Source of the DNA: Chlorobium phaeovibrioides
GTDB taxonomy: Bacteria; Bacteroidota; Chlorobiia; Chlorobiales; Chlorobiaceae
DNA length: 64,000 nucleotides
Direction: 5' to 3'
Assembly (NCBI RefSeq): GCF_003968655.1
Contig: NZ_RXYK01000009.1
Coordinates: forward strand, 20,709 to 84,708
Shown here: positions 8,280 to 20,095 of the stretch, piece by piece
How the letters are laid out: each line of letters opens with the position of its first letter
How positions within the stretch are numbered: the stretch's first letter is position 1
Translations under genes and position numbers: made by a program
The notes under the pieces: generated by a model
Told to the model about the DNA's origin: nothing
The model's database searches: none
What the model saw: only the letters and a program-made list of their open reading frames with translations

Positions 8280-8620
8280 TGGTGCTGTTGTTCCTCTCTT
8301 TGGCGCTTTCATTCTGACTGTCGTGCCTCTCCCGTCCTGAGAGCGTAAAGTACAAAAAAACAGGCGGATGAGGCGGTGAAATACTTTTCGCTTTTGGCAG
8401 AAATAATGCGTACCTTTGCAATCGCATTGACCGCGTGGTGAATATGCTAAGAAAGAGCAGGTGCTGTGTGCTTTCGTTTTTATGATGATCGTTGCCTGTC
8501 TGTGGGGATTTTTTTTGCAACAGGCAGAACTTCTTCCTCCATATCATTGCTTTCCTGCATTGTTGCCACCTCAATGAACGAGGTATTGCAAACAATTTTA
8601 TCCATACAGGAAGAAAAAGC
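8280..8620. other. Intergenic region with leader of the RNA helicase gene
   Basis: About 340 bp between divergent waaA and the helicase. I see no convincing gene. It holds a 7-bp inverted repeat TGCCTGT (8493-8499) / ACAGGCA (8520-8526) with a T-run in its loop, so the helicase message may have a structured leader, as cold-inducible helicase messages often do. The reading frame upstream of 8621 is open but lacks a ribosome site and looks like leader. Confidence 0.5.
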
Positions 8621-10417
8621 ATGAGTGACGAAAAAAATACATCCATCAGCAGTTTTACTGACCTGAATCTGGCAGAGCCCGTCCTTCGGGCCTTGGCCGA
8701 TGTCGGTTATGAGACCCCTACCCCTATACAGGCCCGAACCATACCACTGCTCATTGAGGGTCGTGATGTGCTTGGGCAGGCACAGACCGGAACCGGCAAG
8801 ACAGCCGCTTTCGCTTTGCCGATACTTTCCAATATTGACTTTTCAGCTACGGAACCGCAGGTGCTGGTACTTGCTCCTACCCGGGAGCTTGCCATTCAGG
8901 TGGCCGAGGCTTTTCACAAGTATGCTGAACACCTTAAGGGGTTCCATGTGCTTCCTATCTATGGTGGCCAGGAGTATGGCAGTCAGCTTCGCATGCTGAA
9001 ACGCGGCGTCCATGTTGTTGTTGGTACCCCCGGCAGAGTGATGGATCATATGCGCAAAGGTTCGCTCAATCTGCACTCGCTGAAGTGCCTGGTTCTTGAC
9101 GAGGCTGATGAAATGCTTCGCATGGGTTTCATTGATGATGTTGAGTGGATACTTGAGCAGACGCCTTCTGATCGCCAGGTAGCGCTTTTTTCTGCAACCA
9201 TGCCTGCTCCCATCCGGCGCATAGCGCAGAAATACCTGAATGATCCTGCGGAAGTCACTATTCAGGCTAAAACGACAACAGTCGACACTATACGCCAGCG
9301 CTACTGGATTGTTGGTGGCAGTCATAAGATTGACATTTTGACAAGGATTCTGGAGGTAGAGCCTTTTGATGGGATGATTATTTTTGTCAGAACCAAAACC
9401 ATGACGCTTGAGATTGCTGAAAAACTGCAGGCAAGAGGTTACAGTGCCGCGGCTCTCAACGGCGATATGGTTCAGCAGCAGCGTGAGCGGACAATTGATC
9501 AGCTGAAGTCGGGGGCGCTTAATATTGTTATTGCTACTGATGTTGCTGCCCGTGGTCTTGATGTTGAGCGAATCAGTCATGTCATCAACTATGACATTCC
9601 TTCCGATACGGAATCATATGTCCACCGGATTGGCCGGACGGGTCGTGCAGGTAGAAGCGGTGAGGCAATTCTGTTCGTTTCTCCCAGAGAGAGGAACATG
9701 CTTTCCTCCATTGAAAGAGCTACCCGCAAGAAGATAGAGCTGATGGAGCTTCCTTCCACAGAGATCATCAACGACAAGCGGATAGCAAAATTCAAACAGC
9801 GCATTACTGATACCATTGCTGCCGAGGATCTTGCATTTTTTACCCGTCTTGTGGAGCAGTACTGCCACGAACATGATGTAGCTGAGGTTGAGGCTGCTGC
9901 AGCACTTGCGTCCATGGTTCAGGGTGATACCCCTCTGTTGTTTACCGCCAAACCGGCAAAGGCTGAGAGGCCTGTCCGTCGCGAGATGGGTGAGCGGTCG
10001 AGAGATGATGCTCCTTTCCGCAAAAAGGCCCGGCGGGACGACATGTATGGCGATGAACGGAGAGAGGTCTATCGGATTGAGGTAGGCAGCGGACATGGAG
10101 TTCAGGCTGGCAATATTCTTGGTGCCATCATCAATGAAATCGGTCTTGATCCTGAAGCCATAGGCCGCATTTCAATCGGTGATGATTACAGTACCGTCGA
10201 GCTTCCTTCCGGGATGCCCAATGATGTGATGCATGATCTGCGCAAGGTACGGGTGTGCGGCCGTCAGCTCAGGGTTTCCAAAATGGAGTCGCGCGACTCT
10301 GCCGGAGCATATGCAGGTGTTGGCAAAGGTGCAAAGCGCCCATCAAGGTTCCCGGGAAAATCATCATCAAAAGATGCCGGGTTCTTTACGGGTCCTAAAA
10401 AGCGACGCAAGATCTGA
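8621..10417 (+). CDS. deaD: DEAD-box ATP-dependent RNA helicase, DeaD/CsdA type
   Basis: A 598-residue helicase for ribosome assembly and mRNA decay, often cold-induced. Motifs in order: Q-motif (GYETPTPIQ), AQTGTGKT, PTRELAIQ, TPGRVMDH, DEAD (VLDEADEMLRMGF), SAT, and the second RecA domain with ATDVAARGLD and HRIGRTGRAGR. Near residues 480-560 comes a DbpA/CsdA-type RNA-binding domain (YRIEVGSGHGVQAGNILGAI ... RQLRVSKM), then a basic tail (GPKKRRKI). The start at 8621 has AGGAAG about 8 bp upstream. The N-terminal RNA-binding domain makes a general RhlE assignment unlikely. Confidence 0.92.
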   Translation: MSDEKNTSISSFTDLNLAEPVLRALADVGYETPTPIQARTIPLLIEGRDVLGQAQTGTGKTAAFALPILSNIDFSATEPQVLVLAPTRELAIQVAEAFHKYAEHLKGFHVLPIYGGQEYGSQLRMLKRGVHVVVGTPGRVMDHMRKGSLNLHSLKCLVLDEADEMLRMGFIDDVEWILEQTPSDRQVALFSATMPAPIRRIAQKYLNDPAEVTIQAKTTTVDTIRQRYWIVGGSHKIDILTRILEVEPFDGMIIFVRTKTMTLEIAEKLQARGYSAAALNGDMVQQQRERTIDQLKSGALNIVIATDVAARGLDVERISHVINYDIPSDTESYVHRIGRTGRAGRSGEAILFVSPRERNMLSSIERATRKKIELMELPSTEIINDKRIAKFKQRITDTIAAEDLAFFTRLVEQYCHEHDVAEVEAAAALASMVQGDTPLLFTAKPAKAERPVRREMGERSRDDAPFRKKARRDDMYGDERREVYRIEVGSGHGVQAGNILGAIINEIGLDPEAIGRISIGDDYSTVELPSGMPNDVMHDLRKVRVCGRQLRVSKMESRDSAGAYAGVGKGAKRPSRFPGKSSSKDAGFFTGPKKRRKI

Positions 10418-10453
10418 AGGTCAACTGATTGAATGAGATCGTAAGGTTGTGCT

Positions 10454-11848
10454 ATGGATATTGCCTTCTACGGAGCAACAGAAAGGGTTACCGGTTCATG
10501 CCATATTGTGCATGCGGCCGGGAGAACCCTCCTGCTTGACTGCGGACTTGTTCAGGGATCGGACGCCGATGAGGCACTGAACCGGAAACCATTTCCCTTT
10601 GATGCATCATCCATTGATGCCGTCATTCTGAGTCACGCCCATATCGACCATTCAGGCCGTATTCCACTTCTTGTCAGGCAAGGTTTCAAGGGTCCGGTGT
10701 ATGCACAGCATGCAACCCGCGACCTTTGCAGCGTTCTTCTGCTTGATTCGGCGGTGCTGTCGGAGAGGGACGCCCTGTACCGTCAGAAGCATCCTCATTC
10801 CGCTTCCGATTACCATGCTGAGCCCCTCTACAGCCGCGATGACGCTGTTCTGGCGCTCAATCTTTTCCAAGGGTTTTCTTATGGTGAGCAGCATGAAATT
10901 TTCCCCGGAGTCACGGTTCGCTTTCAGGATGCAGGGCACATTCTTGGTTCCGCATTGGTTGAGCTTTGGCTGCAGGAGGGTGAGAGGGAAAAGAAGCTTG
11001 TTTTCAGTGGAGATCTCGGTCAATACGGAAGCCCTGTTCTCAATGACCCCGAAACCATTGAGAGCGCTGATGTGGTTCTGATTGAGAGCACTTATGGTGA
11101 TAGGGTTCACCGGAAAATGGAAGAGACAATTGCCGAGATAGGGGAACTCATCAGCGTGGCCGGGCGGGATGGAGGAAATATTGTTATTCCGGCGTTTGCA
11201 GTGGGCAGGAGTCAGGAACTTCTCTATCTTTTTGCCGAGCATTATGAGGCATGGGGGATGAAGAACTGGCAGGTATTTCTTGACAGTCCCATGGCTATTG
11301 AGGCAAGCGGTATTTACTGGAATCATCCGGAGCTGTTTGATGCGGAAGCTTCGGTCTACAGGAACAATCCGGTTTCACTCCCCCCGCTGCACAATCTCCA
11401 TTTCACCCCGAGGGTTGAGCAGTCGCAGGCAATCAACTCTATTCATAGCGGGGCCATAATCATTGCCGGCAGCGGCATGTGCAATGGGGGTAGAATACTG
11501 CATCATCTGAAGCACACTATCCATCGACCTGAATGCCATATTCTCTTTACCGGTTATCAGGCTGATGGTACATTGGGCAGAACTCTTGTGGACGGGGCCC
11601 GGGAGGTTTATATGCATGGTCGCAAGTACACTGTTGAGGCTCATGTCCATACCATCGGAGGATTGTCTGCACATGGTGACCGTGACGACATGCTTCGCTG
11701 GGCTTCGGGTTTCAGCGGAAGTCCTGAGTTTTTTGTTGTGCATGGTGACCCTCCTGCCAAAACTTCGTTTTGTGACCTTTTGCGGGAGCGCCTTGGCGTG
11801 AGGGCAGGTATTCCTGCTCCTGGTGATTCCTATTCATTCACGCTCTGA
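10454..11848 (+). CDS. Metallo-beta-lactamase/beta-CASP family RNA-processing nuclease
   Basis: A 464-residue protein of the CPSF73/YSH1-like group. It carries the two-zinc motif HAHIDHSGR (H61, H63, D65, H66), further metal residues in the DAGHILGSA stretch and SGDLGQYGSPVL, then a beta-CASP insert. The RMMBL tail has SGMCNGGRILHHL and VHTIGGLSAHGDRDD. Such proteins cut RNA endo- or exonucleolytically. The gene begins 36 bp after the RNA helicase on the same strand, which fits joint work in RNA turnover. The family is clear; the substrate is not known. Confidence 0.85.
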   Translation: MDIAFYGATERVTGSCHIVHAAGRTLLLDCGLVQGSDADEALNRKPFPFDASSIDAVILSHAHIDHSGRIPLLVRQGFKGPVYAQHATRDLCSVLLLDSAVLSERDALYRQKHPHSASDYHAEPLYSRDDAVLALNLFQGFSYGEQHEIFPGVTVRFQDAGHILGSALVELWLQEGEREKKLVFSGDLGQYGSPVLNDPETIESADVVLIESTYGDRVHRKMEETIAEIGELISVAGRDGGNIVIPAFAVGRSQELLYLFAEHYEAWGMKNWQVFLDSPMAIEASGIYWNHPELFDAEASVYRNNPVSLPPLHNLHFTPRVEQSQAINSIHSGAIIIAGSGMCNGGRILHHLKHTIHRPECHILFTGYQADGTLGRTLVDGAREVYMHGRKYTVEAHVHTIGGLSAHGDRDDMLRWASGFSGSPEFFVVHGDPPAKTSFCDLLRERLGVRAGIPAPGDSYSFTL

Positions 11849-11880
11849 TTTTTATTCATGTTATCCTCGATTATACAACC

Positions 11881-12336
11881 ATGTCTTCATCGTCCATAGG
11901 GGAGTTTGTTCCGGTTCTACAGACCGCAATCGGTCCCGTCATTCTCATATCTGGAATCGGCCTGCTTCTGCTTACCATGACAAACCGCATGGGGCGGATT
12001 ATCGACCGGTCGCGAGCCCTTCTTACAGGACTTGATGCATCGGAAGAGGCCTCTGCGGCAACCATCAACAGGGAACTGGCGGTTCTCTGGAAACGGGCCC
12101 GCTATATCCGCATGTCCATTCTTCTGGCAACCCTGACCTGCCTTGGCGCATCGGTGCTGATCATCCTGCTGTTTATCTCGGTGCTCATCACGCTCGACAC
12201 CTCCCTGGTCATCGCATCGCTCTTTATCGGCGGCATGGTTTCCCTCTGCCTCTCTCTGGTGTTTTTCCTGCTTGATGTCAATCTTACACTTGCAGCCCTG
12301 AAAATTGAACAGGATAGCCACGCAAGGTCCTGGTAG
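11881..12336 (+). CDS. DUF2721 family membrane protein
   Basis: A 151-residue protein with an N-terminal membrane segment (VILISGIGLLLLTMTNR), a cytoplasmic-looking charged middle (residues about 40-80, with WKRARYIRMSI), and two C-terminal membrane segments. The order PVILISGIGLLLLTMTNRMG then RIIDRSR is characteristic of DUF2721, a family without a known role. It follows the beta-CASP gene by 32 bp and converges with xerD. Confidence 0.65.
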   Translation: MSSSSIGEFVPVLQTAIGPVILISGIGLLLLTMTNRMGRIIDRSRALLTGLDASEEASAATINRELAVLWKRARYIRMSILLATLTCLGASVLIILLFISVLITLDTSLVIASLFIGGMVSLCLSLVFFLLDVNLTLAALKIEQDSHARSW

Positions 12337-12357
12337 GGTAGAGGGGGAGCAGCTCCT

Positions 12358-13278
12358 TTATCCTCTGGGGTGAAAGCTTCTATGGACCTCTTTGACAAAA
12401 GAGCGGTCGATGTGGGTGTAAATCTGTGTTGCAACAATAGAGCTGTGGCCAAGCATTTCCTGCACAGCGCGCAAGTCGGCACCACCTTCCAGTAGATGGG
12501 TTGCGAAGGTGTGACGAAAGGTGTGCGGGCTGACGGTTTTGGGTATGCCTGCCAGCATGGCGTACTCCTTGACAATAGTGAATACAGCCATTCGGCTCAT
12601 CTTTTTCCCCCTGGCATTGAGAAACAGGCAGTCTTCAGACTGTGCTCCCGCAAGCTGAATGCGAAGTTTCTGCCGGTAGAGGGTGAGGCTGTTTACAGCA
12701 GAGCTTCCTACCGGCACCAACCGCTCTTTTGATCCTTTTCCAAATACCCGTATAAATTGTTCCGGAAGATACAGGTTCTGCTGTTTGAGGTTGACCAATT
12801 CACTCACCCGCATGCCTGTTGCATAGAGCAGCTCAAGAATTGCCTGATCGCGCAGGTAGAGTTTCCCGGGGGGAACCTGTTGTGCGGGAGCCTGGAGAAT
12901 CCGCATCGTTTCGTCGAGTGTCAAAACTGATGGGAGGTATTTTGGCAGTTTCGGCTGGTGGAGATTTTCTGCAGGGTTGCTCTCAAGCACCCTGTCGTTG
13001 ATGAGAAAACGGTGAAGTGAGCGGATAGCCGATACATTTCTTGCTATTGAGCTGGCTTCCAGGCCGGTTTTGTGCAGTTCATCAAGAAAACGGTTGATGG
13101 AATCAGGGTTGATTGCTTCAAGGGAACCACACCCCTCCTGCATTGCCTGAAGGTATCGCTGCAGGTCGTTGCGATATGAGTCTCGCGTGTTCGGGGAGAA
13201 GTTCCGCTCAATCAAGAGGTAGTTGAGAAAGTTCTCCAGCACGGCACCGAAGGGTTTCTGCAGTGGTTCCATTGCCAT
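12358..13278 (-). CDS. xerD: Site-specific tyrosine recombinase XerD/XerC
   Basis: A 306-residue recombinase that resolves chromosome dimers at dif. The N-terminal SAM-like core-binding domain (FLNYLLIERNFSPNTRDSYR) precedes the catalytic domain. Catalytic residues seen: Arg in ATGMRVSEL, Lys in FGKGSKERLVP, His and Arg in HTFRHTFATHLLEGG, His in MLGHSSI and Tyr in TQIYTH. The length and LGHSSIVATQIYTHID wording fit the cellular XerD/XerC pair, not a phage integrase. The gene starts 2 bp after rsmB, so the two are co-transcribed. XerC versus XerD cannot be settled without comparison. Confidence 0.85.
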   Translation of the reverse strand: MAMEPLQKPFGAVLENFLNYLLIERNFSPNTRDSYRNDLQRYLQAMQEGCGSLEAINPDSINRFLDELHKTGLEASSIARNVSAIRSLHRFLINDRVLESNPAENLHQPKLPKYLPSVLTLDETMRILQAPAQQVPPGKLYLRDQAILELLYATGMRVSELVNLKQQNLYLPEQFIRVFGKGSKERLVPVGSSAVNSLTLYRQKLRIQLAGAQSEDCLFLNARGKKMSRMAVFTIVKEYAMLAGIPKTVSPHTFRHTFATHLLEGGADLRAVQEMLGHSSIVATQIYTHIDRSFVKEVHRSFHPRG

Positions 13279-13280
13279 CG

Positions 13281-14618
13281 TTACTGTTGATTTTTCACCA
13301 TCCTGTGGCAGAACCCGCCATCAAAACCCTGCTGTTCTCCTGGAAGGGTGAGGAGCGATCCGTCCGGCCGTAAGACTGATGAAAATGCAGGAGGAAGGGA
13401 TCCCGGGTTTGCATCCGGACTGAATTCAGGGTGCCTTTGCAGAAAAGCCTCTGTCTGCAGATTGTTTTCGCGGTGGTCGACTGAACAGGTTGCGTATACC
13501 AGAACACCGCCCTCTTTGAGAATGTGTGCAGCGTGCTCAAGCAGTTCCGCCTGAAGCTTCAGGAGCCCGTCAAGTTTTTCTGAGTCAAGCTTCCATCTCA
13601 GTTCCGTCCGTCGGCCAAGAACGCCTGTGCCGGTGCATGGTGCATCAAGCAGAATGGCATCGGGAGGGGTTGGGGGAATGAAGCTGCGGGCGTCATCTGT
13701 AAGGGCAGTAATGATTGAAATGCCGAGGGTTTCGGCAAGCCGCCGGATTTTATTGGTTTTCTGTTCATAGATGTCAAGTGCGGTGATGTGGCCTTCGTTG
13801 CCCATCAGTTCGGCAAGTGCGGCGGTTTTGCCTCCAGGTGCTGCGCACATGTCGAGTACCTCGCTTCCGGGCGTTGGGTTCAAAAGAAGGCACGCCAGGA
13901 GCTGTGTCGGATTCTGTACACTCACGAGTCCGCTTTGGAGCGGGACTTCAAACGGGCTGAAGTCCTGAGAAAGAAGGAGCTTACGGAGGCCTGAATCAAG
14001 ACGGGCGACCTCTGTGGTGCCGGTTTGGGTGAAAAAACGGTCTGAATCCGTTTTCAGGCTGTTGATGCGGAACCCGAACCAGGGACTCTCATTGTCGTAG
14101 CGGAGCATTGATTCAGCCCGTTGGGTTCCGTATGCAGCAATCCACTCCTTGACGAGTTCTTCCGGGTGGGAGTAGCGCAGGGCAAGGCGGGCTGCTGGTT
14201 CCATGGCCCGGGTCCACTCCTCAAGATGGATGGTTTCAGGACTGATTTTTCTCAGAACGGCATTGACAAGCTTGGCCATTCGTTCTCCTTTGAAGCGGCG
14301 GGCAAGCCGGACTGATTCGTTCACAACTGCCCAGGCGGGGACCCGGTCAAGAAAGAGCAGCTGCCATGCACCAAGGCGGAGGATGTTTCGTATGGCCGGG
14401 GAGGCTTTTTGGAGGTTATGGCTGTAGAAATGTCCGATGACGAAATCCAGCTGCAGGCGGTAGCGGAGTACACCGTTGACCAGCGAGGTGGCAAATGCCC
14501 TGTCGGTGCGGCTGAGAGACGACTCCTGGAGCATATCGTGCAGGAGAGAGTCGGAATGGCGGTTGCCGGTTTCAAGTGCCTGAAGGAGAGTGAATGCGAG
14601 TTCTCTGGCTGAATTCAT
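13281..14618 (-). CDS. rsmB: 16S rRNA (cytosine-967-C5) methyltransferase
   Basis: RsmB methylates C967 of 16S rRNA. The 445-residue protein has an N-terminal NusB-like RNA-binding domain (ARELAFTLLQALE ... DRAFATSLVNGVLRYR) and a C-terminal Rossmann domain. SAM-binding motif I is VLDMCAAPGGKTAALAELM; the two catalytic-loop cysteines are in DAPCTGTGVLGR and VYATCSVDHREN. Length is normal. It leads a two-gene operon with xerD and diverges from the SAM riboswitch-controlled met genes. Confidence 0.93.
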   Translation of the reverse strand: MNSARELAFTLLQALETGNRHSDSLLHDMLQESSLSRTDRAFATSLVNGVLRYRLQLDFVIGHFYSHNLQKASPAIRNILRLGAWQLLFLDRVPAWAVVNESVRLARRFKGERMAKLVNAVLRKISPETIHLEEWTRAMEPAARLALRYSHPEELVKEWIAAYGTQRAESMLRYDNESPWFGFRINSLKTDSDRFFTQTGTTEVARLDSGLRKLLLSQDFSPFEVPLQSGLVSVQNPTQLLACLLLNPTPGSEVLDMCAAPGGKTAALAELMGNEGHITALDIYEQKTNKIRRLAETLGISIITALTDDARSFIPPTPPDAILLDAPCTGTGVLGRRTELRWKLDSEKLDGLLKLQAELLEHAAHILKEGGVLVYATCSVDHRENNLQTEAFLQRHPEFSPDANPGSLPPAFSSVLRPDGSLLTLPGEQQGFDGGFCHRMVKNQQ

Positions 14619-14663
14619 GGGCGATGATAACGGGGTTCATGGTGCGGAGGAGTTGCGGGCTGT

Positions 14664-14692
14664 TTGTAAAATACTCTTTGCTGTTGTAGATT
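14664..14692 (+). promoter_or_regulatory. Putative sigma-70 promoter of the met operon
   Basis: TTGTAA and TAGATT with 17 bp between them, about 35 bp before the riboswitch. Placement is right for a leader transcript beginning near 14699. Match quality is moderate. Confidence 0.4.
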
Positions 14693-14724
14693 CATTGAAC
14701 TAAAGTTCTTTTCAAAATTTTACG

Positions 14725-14834
14725 CTATCATCGAGAAAGGTGGAGGGACTGGCCCTGAGAAGCCTTGGCAACCGTCATTCCTGTAATGATTGGTGCCAAT
14801 TCCATCCTGGCAGGGACGCCGGGAAAGATGACGG
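14725..14834 (+). ncRNA. SAM-I riboswitch (S-box)
   Basis: The leader carries the conserved S-box core: GAGAAAGGTGGAGGGACTGG, then CCCTGAGAAGCCTTGGCAACC, later TTGGTGCCAATTCC and CAGGGACGCCGGGAAAGATGA. P1 can form from TCATC (14728-14732) and GATGA (14827-14831). Binding of S-adenosylmethionine stabilises this fold and normally turns the downstream genes off. These are metY and metX of methionine synthesis, exactly the expected target. Confidence 0.93.
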
Positions 14835-14840
14835 AACGCC

Positions 14841-14865
14841 CCCTTTATTTCAGAAGAGGGTTTTT
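14841..14865 (+). terminator. Terminator stem of the SAM riboswitch expression platform
   Basis: CCCTTT / AGAGGG stem with an 8-nt loop followed by TTTTT, directly after the aptamer and before the metY start. It supports control by transcription attenuation. The competing antiterminator pairing was not worked out. Confidence 0.7.
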
Positions 14866-14876
14866 CGCTGATATGA

Positions 14877-17273
<2,397 letters not shown>

Positions 17274-17290
<17 letters not shown>

Positions 17291-18566
17291 TTTCGCTGAA
17301 CCCGGTATAGGGTTTGAGGGCTTCAGGTACGAGAATTCCTCCTTCAGGGGTCTGATAGTGCTCCATCAGTGAGACCATGAGGCGCGAGGTGGCAAGTCCT
17401 GATCCGTTCAGGGTATGGACAAATTCGGGTTTTGATTTCCCATCCCTGCGGAACCGGATATTTGCCCTTCTTGCCTGATAATCCTCGAAGTTTGAGCAGC
17501 TTGACGCCTCCAGGTACTTCTCTTCAGCAGGCGACCATACCTCTATATCATAACATTTTGCAGCGTTCGCGCTGATGTCTCCGCTGCAGAGCAGGAGCAC
17601 CCGGTAGGGAATCTCAAGGGCTCTGAGTATTGCTTCTGCGTGGCCCCTGATATCTTCAAGTGCCTGGTATGAGTCTTCCGGCTTGGTGAATTTGACCATT
17701 TCAACCTTGTTGAACTGGTGCACTCTGAGAAAGCCCCGGGTCTCTTTTCCATAGCTTCCGGCCTCTCTTCTGAAGCAGGCCGAATAGGCTGCATAGGAGA
17801 TGGGGAGAGATTCTGTTTCAAGAAGTTCGCCGCGATGCAGGTTGGTGACGGGGACTTCAGCAGTCGGTATAAGGTAGAGCTCATCTTCGGGCGCGTGGTA
17901 CACTTCGCCGGCGAATTTCGGCCATTGCCCCGTTCCCCTCAATGACTCGCGGTTGACCATAAAGGGAGGGAAAACCTCTTTGTAGCCATGCTTTTCTGTA
18001 TGGCTGTCGAGCATGAAGTTGATGAGGGCCCGTTCAAGGCGGGCTCCTTTCCCTACATAGACAGGGAACCCGGCGCCGCTGACCTTTGCTCCGCGTTCAA
18101 AATCAAGGATGCCCAGCGACTTTCCCAGTTCAAGATGGTTTTTCAGCGGAAAATCAAGCGGGTGGGTAAAGCTGACAGGTTCGCCGAATATTTCGTTCTC
18201 TTCAGCAGAGCGACCAACCGGAACCGAAGGGTGCAGACGGTTGGGAAGTGCAAGGAGAATATCCTCCATTGAGGTTTCAAGGGCAGTAAGGCGGCTGTCC
18301 ATCTCGGCAATGGCTGTGCCGACCGACTGCATTTCAAGGATAAGGGCATCAGCGGAGCCGGAGCCGCTTTTTTTGATTTCCGCAATTTCCTTCGACTTCC
18401 GGTTCCTGAGTGATTTGAGTTCATCGCTTTCCTGAACAAGTTTTCTTCGTTCCGCGTCCTCTTCAAGGAGCTGGCGAAGTTTTGGTTCGTCTTCAGGTTG
18501 CTGCCGGTTATGCAGCATAGTGACTATTTCATCAGGGGAGTCGCGGAGCAGGGTGATGTCAAGCAT
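17274..18566 (-). CDS. serS: Seryl-tRNA synthetase
   Basis: A class II aminoacyl-tRNA synthetase charging tRNA-Ser (and tRNA-Sec where present). The 430-residue protein begins [15 protein letters not shown] and has the long N-terminal antiparallel coiled-coil arm (residues about 30-110). The catalytic core includes motif 2 ([20 protein letters not shown]) preceded by [11 protein letters not shown], and motif 3 ([20 protein letters not shown]). The length matches bacterial SerS. The gene yqeY lies 19 bp upstream on the same strand. Confidence 0.97.
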
Positions 18567-18585
18567 GGTCTGGAAAGGAGGATGG

Positions 18586-19044
18586 TTATGGATTGAGCAG
18601 TGTTTTGACGGTGTTCTGAACTTTTGTTCCGTCGGCTTTTCCTTTGAGGGATTTCATGGCCTGTCCCATGACTTTACCCATATCCTTCATGGATGAGGCT
18701 CCCGTTGCTGCTATGATTTCTTTTACCACAGTGGTGATTTCCTCGTCTGATGCCGGTTCGGGAAGATACTCTTCAATGACTGAAAGTTCAGCCTCTTCAT
18801 TGGCGGCAAGGTCAGGCCGGTTTCCTTCTGTGAACTGCATGATTGAATCACGACGGCGTTTTGCCATGCTGACGAGAACCTCTGTTTCCTGTTCATCACT
18901 GAGCTCGGCTTTTCCTCCCACCCGTATGGATACCTCTTTTTCAAGCAGGGCAGCACGAATGGCCCGTATTGTGGTCAGCCGGTTTTTGTCGCCGCTTTTC
19001 ATGGCGGCTTTCATGTCGATATCTATTGTCTCCTTGAGGCTCAT
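18586..19044 (-). CDS. yqeY: GatB/YqeY domain protein
   Basis: A 152-residue stand-alone YqeY protein, related to the tRNA-binding tail of GatB and Asp/Glu-tRNA amidotransferase. Features are [20 protein letters not shown] at the start, [25 protein letters not shown] and the closing [21 protein letters not shown] role in tRNA metabolism is presumed but not proven. The in-frame ORF extends upstream to 19122, but the ATG at 19044 gives the standard family start. It sits ahead of serS, which fits a translation link. Confidence 0.85.
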   Translation of the reverse strand: MSLKETIDIDMKAAMKSGDKNRLTTIRAIRAALLEKEVSIRVGGKAELSDEQETEVLVSMAKRRRDSIMQFTEGNRPDLAANEEAELSVIEEYLPEPASDEEITTVVKEIIAATGASSMKDMGKVMGQAMKSLKGKADGTKVQNTVKTLLNP

Positions 19045-19147
19045 TGGCTTGGGTTCTGGTATTATATAAGTCGCAGGTGGGCGAAGAGATGGAAAATACA
19101 GGAAAAAAAGAAGCTTTCCCACAGGGGGAGGGCTTAGTGCCGTCGGA

Positions 19148-19879
19148 TTATTCGTTGATGTCGCCTCCTATGGGCCTGATGACGATTTCCTCAATAGAGG
19201 TTCTTCGGGGAAGAAGGTAGGCTTCGACGATTGGTCGGGAGATGTCTTCTGGCATCATCATGAGGCTTTTCGTGGCCTCGTCCAGTTCTCCCCACATCGG
19301 GGTCACAGCAGCGCCCGGCATCACATTGGTGATTCGGACTCCGCATTTGACGGCGTAAAGCCGCATTGCTTCTACGAGGCCCTTCTGCGCGAACTTCGAC
19401 ATTGAATAGAGGGAAGAGGATGGATAGGCTTTTTCGGCAGCAACAGAGGTGATGAAGAAGATGTGGCCTGACCGCTGTGCTTCCATTATCGGGAAAACCT
19501 TCTGTGTCAGGAAAAAAGTCCCTTTCAGATTGATGTCCATGGTGTAGTGATAGTCCTCCTCTGTCAGCTCAGTGAAAGGACCGAACCTTCCGACTCCTGC
19601 ATTGTTGATGAGGCAGTCAATGGTTCCATGGCGCCCCATAATGCCATCTACCAGAGAGCCCAGGCTTTGGGTATCGGCAATGTCTGCCTCGATGCATTCT
19701 GTCTGAACTCCCGGTGAAGCGCACTCTGCGGCAAGGCTTTCAAGATCGCCGGCGGTTCTCGATATCAGCACAAGCACCGGCTCAAATGATGGATCGAGGG
19801 AGGCTGCTCTCGAAAAATCAAGGGCGATGGCGCGGCCGATCCCTTTCCCTGCTCCTGTAATGATGATGGTCTGTTTCAT
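19148..19879 (-). CDS. Sepiapterin reductase-like short-chain dehydrogenase
   Basis: A 243-residue SDR. The NADPH loop is TGAGKGIGRAIALDF, followed by NNAGVGRFGPFTELTEEDY. The catalytic Ser is in FFITSVAA and the Tyr-x3-Lys in LYSMSKFAQKG. The wording MMMPEDI and EEIVIRPIGGDI near the end closely recalls the Chlorobium tepidum sepiapterin reductase as I remember it; that enzyme makes L-threo-tetrahydrobiopterin, the core of the glycosylated pterins of green sulfur bacteria. So a pterin-reducing role is likely, although substrate cannot be read from sequence alone. It is transcribed alone. Confidence 0.75.
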   Translation of the reverse strand: MKQTIIITGAGKGIGRAIALDFSRAASLDPSFEPVLVLISRTAGDLESLAAECASPGVQTECIEADIADTQSLGSLVDGIMGRHGTIDCLINNAGVGRFGPFTELTEEDYHYTMDINLKGTFFLTQKVFPIMEAQRSGHIFFITSVAAEKAYPSSSLYSMSKFAQKGLVEAMRLYAVKCGVRITNVMPGAAVTPMWGELDEATKSLMMMPEDISRPIVEAYLLPRRTSIEEIVIRPIGGDINE

Positions 19880-20095
19880 TGTGTTTTTTTGATGGCGTGA
19901 ACTGTTGCATTCATGTTACATCTGAATTCTTTTGTTCGGATGAGCAGTTTTTGTTGTAAAAGGTCTTTAAAAAATCTGCTTTTTATGCAGAAAACATTTT
20001 ATGGCATATATTTAAAATATAATACTCGCGGCAACACCCCCTGCCACCTGTATGGTGCTGAGGTCTGATTAATGATATAAATTTTTTTGGAAGTC

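Noticed and set aside
8492..8620. N-terminal extension of the helicase
   Set aside because: The extra 43 residues are Cys/His/Phe-rich without homology, and AGGAAG precedes the ATG at 8621.
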